Below are positions 1 to 10,500 of a DNA stretch of 64,000 nt, piece after piece. The notes below the pieces were generated by a model. That model had not been told where the DNA came from. It did not search any database and saw only the letters and a program-made list of their open reading frames with translations. The position numbers were made by a program, and so were the translations under genes. Source of the DNA: Brachypodius melanocephalos (taxonomy: Eukaryota; Chordata; Aves; Passeriformes; Pycnonotidae); contig VZSR01002395.1 in assembly GCA_013398615.1 (NCBI GenBank), positions 2,913,023 to 2,977,022 on the forward strand, in the 5' to 3' direction. Within the stretch, counting starts at the first letter, position 1; every line of letters starts with the position of its first letter.

Positions 1-3000
1 ACACCTCAGAGCACCTGTTTTACCCCAAGCCACGGAGTTGTTCAGTATTTCCAGCTTGGCTCAGAATGTATTTCTCGCTCCTACAAATGTCTGTGTAAAT
101 CTCTATAAATACCTTGTATTAGATTGACAAAAACCCCCAACAATTACAGTACAGGCTGTGTTTGTGTCTGTAGCTTGGTCCCCTCTGCTTGGACATTCAA
201 GGATTTTCATACAGGTGATGGCACAGAAGGGATTGATTGCTCCAGGGCTGACCTGGTTTCCTTCATGCTGGAAGAATCCAAACATTTCACCCTTTGGTCT
301 GCAGACACTGGGAATCTGCAAGTTTTGATAGAGTCCATGAAAAGAACGTGAGGAAAGGAGCCTGCTGGTGGTCTTGTGTTTGCCACCTCCATGTCTGCTT
401 TTTCTTTATAAAAAAGTGCTCCACAGTCCAAAAACTGTGGGAAGCCACTGCTTTAGGGCTCTTTATTGAGCACAGTATTTCCTTCCATGCATATGCTAAA
501 ATGTGTACAGTGAGTCACGAAATCACAGCTTCTAGCAAGCATAAGACTTGCTGAAAATTATGGTTATGCATTTTACATTTATTTCCCTTCCCCTGACTGT
601 CTTTACTACTAATCTCCAACTGTGATTATGGGTGCAGTTATTAATTAAGTCGTTATAGTTAAATGAGTAATCTGCAAGGCTTTGCTTTAAATCACAGCAC
701 TGTTTAACTATGACATTACTTAGAGTACGTTTTTATTTTTTGACTGTAATCTGGAAAATATTTTCCCTGTCTTAAATTGTGTTTTTTAAAGGGAAATTCT
801 GTGATGACACTTAAAAGAACTGGATAAACTTTATGTAGACATTATCAGAATATTAACTAGACTGCTCCTTCAATATTTAGAATAGGAAAAAAAAACCCAA
901 AAACCACCAAAACCCCACGTTATCCTGCAGCTTGCTCAGATTGTTCAGATGCTCAGTGGGCTCTTGAAAAAGCTCCAGGTGCTGAGTCATGTGCACGCTC
1001 GGGCAGAGGGAGCCAAGAAGGATTGTTGAGGGAGGAATATTAAAATAGTCTGTTTATGACAGTCATTAATAGGGCTGGTGTGGAGGGTATGGCAACCCTT
1101 TGTGAAAGGAGGGATTTGTATTTTATTTGGGCGTTACTGCCTTACGGTGGTCAGTAAAGAGCTGAGCTCGTATCTTAGGAAGGAAGGAAGGATTTGATTA
1201 ATTTATAACGTGTAAAACGATGCCTCATTTTATAAGCGGTTAAAGATACATTTCCTGTAGTGGCATCACCTCCAAAGGGTTAATATTTGCCTTCGCTCCC
1301 GCTGCAGGTAGCGTGAAGTTCAGCCGAGCTGTAAAGTCCGAAGGATACAGGTGGGAAATCCCTTTGGAAGAGAACATTGTTTGTCCTCATTTCACGCCCC
1401 ATTAACCGCGCTGCCAGAGGAACCTCCCGCATTGTTCGGGGTCAGGAGCCTCCCGCAGCCTGCGGGGACAAGGGACACCCCCTCCCCACCCCAGGGCTCT
1501 CATCTTCGGACCACCTGCGTTTGGGGTGGAGAGCACCCTCCTCCCCTCGCCTCTGCTGGCACTGGCCTCTGCTAGCAAAGGAAAACACGGCAGCAATTAT
1601 GGCACGCACAATTAACGAGCTTCTAATCTCCAGCCTTGTGTGTAATTGCTGCTGTCAAATACAATTAGTCTCTGCCCAAGTTCCCTTCCCAGGGGGATGG
1701 CCAGCCCGTGGCACACAGGGAGAGGAGGGGGACGAGTGTCTGAAACTTTAGGAGAGTTTACATTTTCTTCTTGCCTCCCTAATAATCCTCACTCCTCAAA
1801 TAGAGAGCTGTTAATCCAGAGCATTAAGGGAACATGGTGGCCAGCAGAGCAGGTTTGTTGTTGTGTTTGAAGTGTCTTCTGTAAAATTTCTCACCTGAGA
1901 CTATACCAGCTTAATTATAGCACATGTCAGGAATTTACTGGTACCTTCCTGTGAGCCTGACGGGGTTCCAGCACATCACCTGTGCTGCCAGAACAACAGA
2001 CTGGAGTTGCTGCACCTCCCAGATGTAGTTCAGGGAGCTGGGACATGGCCCAGGGTTTCTCCTACCCCTCCCAAGCAGATCTCTGTGAGCATCCAACAAC
2101 TGCAGCTCCTCCAGGCTTGGTGCCTCAGGACCCTTGGTTGCACTTCAAAGCCCTGCAGCGCTTAAGAAAGGTCATGACAGATTTTGGTGGCTGCTGAGGG
2201 CTGCCGCATTCCTGCCAAGGAGAGTGTTTCACTTGTCTGCTGCTGTGTGTGCACCTTGCAGACAGGTACCGGGCAAGGTGATGTGTCCCTGTCCCCAGGG
2301 CTGGGTTCTGCTGGCCATGCAGGAAAGCTGGGGAATGTGCCAGGCTGACACCTGCACTGGAGGAACAGGTGAGCAGGTGAATTGTGCAGCACAAATGCAG
2401 ACTGGAATCTGCACTATGCATTTGCTGCTGCGGAGGAAACGCTTGAGAAGCTTTGGCTGGAGTAATTTTGTTAGAAGCATTCCTTGTCTGCATCCCACAG
2501 AGCTGGATACAGCTGCTACTCTGACTCAAGCTGCATCAGGCTTGGAGGAAGAGGAAAATAATACAATATATAGTGCATACGTCTTCCATGTGGTGTCGTG
2601 GCTCAGGTGTGAGATCCTGATGCATCACTCTCCTTCAAGCTGTCTCACTTTTCTGTTTTCCAGGAGCATGGTGATGAAAAAACTCAGCCTTGACCATTTT
2701 AAGGCATTAGCCAGGGTGACTTTGAAGATAAGTATTTTGATGAGATGAACCCTTTTTTGCTGATGGCTTTCTCTTCTTCTTAAATATGTATTTATGAGAA
2801 GTTATTTAAAGGTTTTGAGTGTGGAGAAAAGCCAGAGCAAGAAGTGAGGGAATTGGGGGGATGATAGATGTGCAGTGCAACACAGCCACATGCCTTGCCA
2901 AATAGCTCTCGCTGTGTCTGCTGGGTGTCTGGGTGTGCAAAACCAGCCAGGCAGAGTTCCCCTGTTGCTCTGGATAAAACTGGGATGCCCTACATTTCAC

Positions 3001-5148
3001 CCATGCCCGGGATCTAGCTCTTCTGTTAACTCCAAATTATGGTCTTCTGTTTTTTTAAAGGTTTTACTGAAACTTGTGCTGTTCCTGCTCTTTTGTAGTG
3101 TTTCTGTAGGACTTCTCTGTACGTTCCTTCTGTCAGAATTAGGAGTCCCTTGCCCTGCATGTAAATAGCTGTGTCCCATTCCATCCCAGCTAATCACTGA
3201 GAGTGAGATCATTTGCATCTCAATGGCTACTTCTGGCTCTCGAGCTTGAAGTGGGTCATTGGGAGGATCCATGATTTTGCCATCTTGTTAAATCTGTTGT
3301 AGCCTGTTTTGTGTGGATTGGAACAAAGCTTGGGTGTGGAAATGAAAAACAAACCATCCCTGTCCTGTCTTCAGGGACAGAGCAAGAGAGTGATCCCCCG
3401 AACCAACCCCCATCAGGAAATCACTGCTCCTTCTCTTAAATGATAATTTTCATCCTGCTCCCTACAAATGTCAAAGGAGAAATGGATCATGTTGTGATCG
3501 TGGGAGAGTTTTGTGAAACAACCCTCACAAAGAAAATGTTTGTCTCTAATTGTTTTGCATTTCCATAATGCTTAGTATGATAAAACCATCTTCTCTTTCT
3601 CCTTTATTTTTCAATCATGGTTAGGCTTTAATGTTGTTAAAGCCTATAAGTGAGTTTGAGCCACTGTCTTGTTGAAGAGAAGATGAAGCTGAAATTTTCA
3701 GTGAGGCATTGGACAGGGTTTTTAATGTGTCTGTCATTATATGTTAACCTCTGAACTGGGACACGACGTCTGTTTTATGGCTGACAACAATTTAAAAGTA
3801 TGCATCCTGACATGGTGGATAAAGGAAGAAGGGGGAGTGGGGAAGAAAAAAAAGAATTAATGATGTTAGCAAATATTAGTCCCTGTATTTCCATTTTGTT
3901 CCGAAAGTGGTTGTCAGGCTTTGAGGCTGCCTGGAGCAGCATTGCCGGTGACAGCCAGCCCGGATGCCATTGTCCCTTGGATCAAGCTGGTATTGACAAA
4001 TCCAGTGCACTGAGACAGGGACGAGGATGCTCCACTGTCTCTTCCTGGAGGAGTGTGGCTTTTCTCCTGGCATTCCTGGTGACATTTGGGAGGGATAGTT
4101 CTGGCCTTGGTGGAGTTCTCTGCTCCAGTCCCTGAGCCCAGCTGGAGTTGGGAATTGCAGATGTCTCTTCAGGAGTACGTTTGCTGCATACTGAAGCCCG
4201 GATTTGCCCGTGATTTATGCTGGGTTTGGCCAGCCAGACCCGCCCACCAAAGTGAACTGTCACAGGAGCAGTGACTTCAACATCAGCCTTAATTGTACAC
4301 CAGCCACAAAGAATCAGTGGGCAAGGGGGAAACATGAGAAATTTCACTGTTTAAGGCATATTTTACACTTCTCTATAGTCTTTTCCCCTATTTCTTACAT
4401 CCCACTGCCTGTGCTTTGGCACCCAAGTGCAATCCTCCAAGATGTCTTCAGGTGCTGTCACAAATTCCTCTTTATTCCCACAGTTTTTAACTGGCATTTT
4501 AAGAGCAATATTTTGTCCTTATGGAGTCCAGAGCAATTTTGCCTTTCGTACAGCACCTCTCTTGCATGGTCCAACTGCAGTTGTTACTGCTGTCATCTCC
4601 CTTGGGATCAGGTTCCAAATTATGGATCGTCCTGTTCCTTAACTATCATTAGTAACCCGTGCATCTGCAGTGCTTCTGGACAGCGCTGCCAGCAGTGAAA
4701 GAAATGGAGCTGGCTTAATTGAGAGCCACATAGTTAATTATTAGTGCCTTTTTAACAGAGGAGACGGGAAATTTGCAGTGTCAGTTTTTAATTTCATTGT
4801 GGTTTGTGGGGTAATGTGACTTTAAACTCATGAGTCATTATCTGCATATAGGTAGCCCTAAAAGCCCTCTTTTGCTGTAAAAATGTCAAGAGATTTAAGA
4901 AGGAAAAGGGCATCTGTGTGTTACTGATCCCTTCAGCCAGCATGAACAACAAATAAAAACACCAGTCAGTGCTGTCAGTAGCTGTGACGTGATTTGGAGG
5001 GAACTGCTGCTTCTTGCCCCACTTTTTGTGTCCCTGAGTTTGGAACATCGTGCTCAGATATTGCGTGGAAGTGCTGGCAGACTGGGCAGCAAGGATTTTG
5101 GAAGTGGGCTGATAAGCTCATGGATAGGCAGGTTGTCAAAGGCAGCTG

Positions 5149-5196
5149 GAAAGAAACCAGTTTGTATCTGCATTGAAAGAAACCAGTTTGTATCTG
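5149..5196 (+). repeat. 26-bp tandem duplication
   Basis: GAAAGAAACCAGTTTGTATC TG occurs at 5149-5170 and again, without change, at 5175-5196, separated by CATT. The perfect identity suggests a recent local duplication. Confidence 0.9.
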
Positions 5197-6344
5197 TGCT
5201 GCAGCAGAGTTAGCTTTTTTGGCAAGCCTGGAATCATTCCCCTTTGAAAGCCCAGGTGAGGATGAATGGTGGAGCCTTGTCTCTGTCTTCGTGGCTGAAT
5301 ACTGAGAAAACAGAATCTTTTCCTGGACCTTCTTCATAAACTTATTCTACATATCAAGGACGGTGATGGAATAAGCTTGCTTCAACATTCATAAATTGAA
5401 TATTGAATTAGCTATTTCTGTGTGAAAGAGATGAGATAAAAGCTACTCGGACAAAGTAACTTGTATATGGATTCAAAGCCAGTGAAGTTTTTGCCTGAGT
5501 GTTTTTGGAAAAGCCTTTATCACTAAGTTTCCTGATGACCTTATGTGTACTCAATCAACGTGATTAATCTTTGGTAGAAATGTGTTCGTTGTGCAAAGAA
5601 GGTGAACTTAATCCTAGAAATCTTTTCTCTTTTTTTTGGAACAATTTCTGCCTCTAGAAAGATTAAATGTATTTTTCCAAATGTTTTTTTCTGACTTGGG
5701 AAAAAAGCAACAACCAAGAACTAGAGTGGGAAGAGATAAAAGAATATAGATTAAAATTTTTTTGCAGTTTCTGACACTGACTGAATGCCCATCATCCCTT
5801 GGTATCAAACAGGATAGACTAATAGTGAGTCTTCATTGTATAGGAATAACTCTTCTGTGCACTTTCAGGTGATCTGAAATTAATTTTATGTTATTAGTGG
5901 AATCGAAATAATTGATGGACAGTAAGGTTCCCTGCTAAATAAATTTTTAAGAGAGGCACTGCACTGTAAAGACTCTGAAGCCCTTTCCCTTGAAGAAAGG
6001 AGAACTTCATGTCACCTTCTACTCTAAATTAGAGAGAGCCTGCTTGCCGTGGAATAGTCTTCAAAGCCAGTTTCCTTTCCATGTGTTCTTATAAAGAAGT
6101 ATGTCTGTGATATCTGCAAACCTAATATTGAGGCTTTTGGGCTGGTTCAGGAGAACTGAAAGGTGGAACTGGTTGGCTCAAGCTGGGCAGAATGTAAAAG
6201 TAACTGTATTATAGGGAACTAGTACATTGATTTAAAACAAAAGCAACCTGAGGAGCAGGAAGAAAGACAAATGTAAATATGTTTATTTAAAAAAAAAAAA
6301 CTACATCTTTCTAGGTAGAATTCTGATGGGACAGCAATGCTTTT

Positions 6345-6790
6345 GGGTGTAGTGAAGCTGATGAGAGGGATGGAGCACCTCTTCTTTGTGGAAGGCTGAG
6401 AGAACTGGGATTGTGCAGCCTGGGCAAGAGAAGGCTTTGGGGTGATCTAATTGTGGCTTTCCAGTACCTGAAGGGAATCTACAAGAAAGATGTAGAATGA
6501 CTATTTGCAATAGCTGGAGTGACAGGACAAGGGGGAATGACTTCAAATTGAAAGAGAGGAGGTTTAGATGAGATACCAGAAAAAAATTCTCCCCTGTGAG
6601 GGTGGTGAGGCCATGGCACAGCATCCCCAGAGAAGCTGTGGCTGCCCCATCCCTGGGAGTGTTCCAGGCCAGGTTGGATGGGGCTTGGAGCACCCTGGTC
6701 TAGTAGGAGGTGTCCTTGCTCATGACAGAAGAGTGAAACTAGGTGATTTTTAGGGTTCCTTCCAACCCAAATCATTCCAGGTTTCTGTGA
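6345..6790 (+). mobile_element. CR1 LINE, truncated 3' end
   Basis: About 445 bases matching the CR1 3' region as I know it, in sense orientation. Diagnostic words in order: GAGGGATGGAGCACCTCT, GGCTGAGAGAACTGGG, CAGCCTGGGCAAGAGAAGGC, GACAGGACAAGGGG, GAGGGTGGTGAGGC, CCCATCCCTGGGAGTGTTCC, and the terminal CCTTCCAACCCAAATCATTC followed by TTCTGTGAT-type tail repeats. No open reading frame remains. Boundaries are approximate. Confidence 0.9.
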
Positions 6791-7450
6791 TTTCTGTGTA
6801 TTGCAGCTACAGAGAAGCTGCAAGAGGTTAGGACTTTGCTCCTGATTTTTTTTCACCCTAGGTGTGACACTGCCATCACAGAAAGCCTCAGAGCAGCAGC
6901 AGCAAGTTGCAATTAACAGGCTGGCTTTGTAAGGAATTGCTGCTGTAAATTCCAAACCAGTTTTGGCTGCTTATCTGAAAACCCAAAACATTTAATGCCA
7001 TGGAAGAGTTGGGGACTGTGGCTCCCTGCACCTCCTAATTGGGTCAGGCTTTCAGATAGCAGGCACTTACCCTGCTGAAAGTCTGGCATCAATGTAAAGT
7101 CAGAGGCAATTGAAGATCCCAGGCTGCAGGATGGTTTTTTTGAAAAGGTAGGGCCTGGGGCTCCATATCGATCAATCATTATTCTAATTGTTCATTTCTA
7201 TTATGGTGGGAATCATTCAGAATCCTAGAGTTCCTGGGAGTAAATCATTTGGAAATGCTGCCCATTATAAAATTTAATTTTAGATCTATATTAAATGGAT
7301 TTATAAAGGCAAGCTTTGCAATCTAGTAACAGAATATTATGCTGCCTCACAGAGGCTCAGCTTTTGGGTCCTGAAGGGCCAGGGCTGGGAATGAGAGTTG
7401 GGAATATGGTGGGAGCCAGGATGCTGAACCAATCTTTCTTTCTCTTTCAG

Positions 7451-7536
7451 ACAACAGAGAAGAGGGGAAAGGAGAGCAAAACTGGATTTGGAGGCCCAGT
7501 CATCAGCTCATTATATCAAGAAGAAGAAATAATCAG
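7451..7536 (+). CDS. ACBD6: ACBD6 exon: linker after the acyl-CoA-binding domain
   Basis: 86-bp exon preceded by a pyrimidine-rich acceptor ending TTTCAG and followed by donor CAG|GTGATT. It starts in phase 0 and leaves two bases (AG) of a split Arg codon that the next exon completes. It encodes 28 residues, including the strongly conserved block TGFGGPVISSLY that links the acyl-CoA-binding domain to the ankyrin repeats. The bird protein appears one residue longer than human here (QEEEIIR against HEETIR). The donor is weak: T at +5 instead of G. The start of the open frame upstream of 7451 is intronic and not part of the gene. The previous exon must end on a complete codon and lies outside the window. 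Confidence 0.93.
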
Positions 7537-10500
7537 GTGATTATCTGTGCTGGAATTTGGTTTAAAACAGTGTTTTTCTAATGTCATTTTGTTAAGCTTT
7601 TTTTTTTTTTTTTTTAGTATTGCACAAGTGTGGTGGCAGCTACAACAGGATAATAAATGACAGGAAAGAACTTTTCAGGTCCATAATCATTTAAATCAAT
7701 ATCTGCCTGTATCATTGCCAGGTAGTAACCTTTCCCTAGTGCAAGATGTGGGGGAAGGGCAAGGTTTCCCATTTTTCAGTTATATGGCTTAAAAAAAAAG
7801 GCAATATTGGATATTTTTAATAGAAAGCTATTGAGGCACTACCTTTTTCAAATAGTTATTTCTTTACCAATACATTCATTAAGGACTGTTCAGTGAAGGT
7901 TTTAGTGTTGGACAATGTTTGCCTTCAGGGACAGTTTGTGCCTTATATCAAATTAATTTTTTTCTAGGCTCTGCAGCTAGAAAAGCCAGCTCTGCATTTA
8001 CTGGACTAGAGTGGCTGCTACTTAAAACTGTCAAGGTGCAAGTAGTGACATGAGCTACTGAATAAGGACACCTGGATGCTTTTTGTCTGGTTTATTTTTT
8101 TGCTGTTCCAAGCTACTAATCATTGGTATAATATTAAACTCCAATACCTAAATTATTTTGTGGAGGAAATTTTAGAATTCTGTATCGTATTTTTAGTTAA
8201 AATTAACAGGCAGAGAAGACTAAATATTTGTCAGTGTTTCCTGACACGTAGTCACCCATTTACATGTGTATGATCCCATTTTTTAATTAATGTCTTGCAT
8301 CTTTTTACATCCAGGAAATATAAACACTGATTTCTTGACGTGCAGTCTCCAGCAGAGAACTTACCCAAAGAGTTAAAGCTCTAGCACAGCATTTCTTTGA
8401 CTTGTTGTCAGAAATCTTGATCGGGTGGCTCCAAACCCTTTGCAAAGAGCTCAGGTAGGAATGGAGGCAGATGTTGTAAGCAGGCAGGGTGGCAGCTGTG
8501 TGCTTGGCAGTGCTGCAGGCGTTTCCCTCGGGGCTGCAATCCACTTTAGAATGGAGTACTTGGCCAGGAATAGCTTCCTGCCCTTGCGTGGAGAGCCAGC
8601 ACATCTTTGCCTTGCCCTGGCCCTTGAGCAGAGGTGCTCAGGTGTGACCTTGGTTTAACACACTGTTTGAGGAATGGCACTTCTGCTGGCCACCAGCTCC
8701 TTTTTAGTCCCTGCTCCATCAATGCAGGTTTCAGCCAACATCCTTGATCTCACAGTGTGACTTTGTGGTTTAAATCCTGTTCAAGCTCTCCTCTTAAAGG
8801 TAGAGCATATCCCTACAGTGCTGTCAGTCTTGGTTATTCCAAGTGCTGCCTGTGCCCTTGCTTTGGGTTTGAAATGCAGCATAATGTACAGAAAAACAGA
8901 GTTTGCTCTGGTTGATTTGACCAGCCTAAATCTTTTCATGTGTTTTTATTTCCAAGAGCACAGCTGCAAATACTTTTTTTTCCAAACATACCATGAGGAA
9001 CATAGGTGCTGTTTGTTTAGCACAGCACAGCTGTCCTTACAAATTAGGCTGTAGGCAGGTGTAGTCTCCTGCACAGCTGGAATAGGGTGATTCTGCTGAA
9101 ATTTGTTGAATGAAGTGTCCTGATTCTGCTGGCAGAGTGGAAACTCATGTAGTCTGTCAGCACAATTTGACTCCCAGGCATCAATGTCTTCCTTGCAAGA
9201 CAGGAGTGAGCAGGTGTCACCATCACCTACCCACAGACCTGTACAGCTTCACATTTCCTGGCTCTTTTGTCTACTGTTCATTCTCTTCCTGGAATGAGGA
9301 ATAAAAACGTGCAAGTATAGGCACATCTCTAGTATGATAATTCCACTAATAAAAGCATAGCCTCAAACAGTAAAATTGCTCTGGTACCAAACCTGCAAGC
9401 AGATAAACCAAAGAGGGAGTGGCTCTGAACATTAGGTTTGGTGTCCAGGTTTGTCTAGAGCAAGTAGTGATTCCATAGCTGTGCCTGAGAGGGATGACTT
9501 TTGTGAGGCTCTGAGTGAGGCTCTTACAAAAACATAAGCTTAGCATTCAGTAATACTTCATAAAACAGAATGTTATCTTTAAAAAATAAGGCATTTTCTG
9601 TAGAGGAAGAACATGAAAAAAATTTAAAGGGAAAGAAAACTGGTTAGCTTGAGCCAAGATAAGTTTTAACACATTGATAGTTCTGGGTGAGTGCCCTGCT
9701 GTTAATTCAGGGTGTATGTGTGTGCTGCCTCAAAACCTGCTGAGAAAAGAAACTTTGATGCAGACTCTTTTGTTGACTTGGTTTCCCATGATGGGTCATC
9801 TGAAGCTTTGCAACAAGCTTGCAAAAATTTGAACACAAATCAAACCACTTTAGTTTGTTTCCCAGCGCTGTTGATAGGATAAGTATTTTCTGATTACAGG
9901 ATCACTAAAGAGGCCCAGGGTAAGTAAGAAAAAACCTTTATTTTGTGTACTAAAAGCTAAAACTGGAGTCCTGATCAGCCCTGGGTCCTGACAGATTGCT
10001 GGAAGCAATTTCTCAGCAGGTATTACTCTGCCAGACACAGCCTACCTTGTGCCCTTTAGGATTCTGCTGATCCAAAGGCAGGAAAAGGCTGCTGATTTAT
10101 CTGGAGCCACAACCTCAGTTTGCACCAGGAGAATGACCAGAATGCAGGTGCAGAGTTTTGAAGGGTCACCTAAGCAGGTTCACTTGTTTTATTCTTCACC
10201 AGAACCTTTTGAACAGTTTATTGAACAATTAAAGCCCTCCAAGCTGTTGCTGTGTAGTACGAAGAGGGGAGGTTTTGTTTTAAATAGAATAAACTCCTAG
10301 TTTGCCATCAGCAGTAGTTAGCAACAAAGCAGCAGTGCCACTGATTTCAAACTGAGTGTCTAAAATTATGCCTAAATAATGCTTACATTCCTTTTGTGGA
10401 ATGAAATGCTTGGGGCTTAGGATGCAGATCTGTAAGTGATGGATAAAAGGAAGTTACCATACCCTGCCCTAAAGTGGATCAGTAATAGGAGGAACTTGGG

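Larger units (their letters stand above)
1..7450 (+). other. ACBD6: Tail of an upstream ACBD6 intron
   Basis: No exon was found here. I looked for the acyl-CoA-binding domain exons in all forward frames and saw nothing matching. Contents: a GC-rich, AT-motif-containing block at about 1290-1690 (possible conserved element), a 26-bp tandem duplication at 5149-5196, and a CR1 3' end at about 6345-6790. The rest is unique-looking, moderately AT-rich sequence. The 204-residue frame at 2134-2748 shows no recognisable protein and is treated as chance. Confidence 0.7.

Noticed and set aside
2134..2748. 204-codon frame on the + strand
   Set aside because: No similarity to any family I know, no convincing splice context, ordinary intronic composition, and a competing open frame on the opposite strand.
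4204..4698. 164-codon Cys/Ser-rich frame
   Set aside because: No domain pattern, overlapping frames of similar size, intronic composition.
1..7450. Search for exons of the ACBD6 acyl-CoA-binding domain
   Set aside because: No stretch resembling the YKQ / FFDFEGKQKWEAW / YIAVVKKLDP signatures was found, so these exons are taken to lie outside the window.
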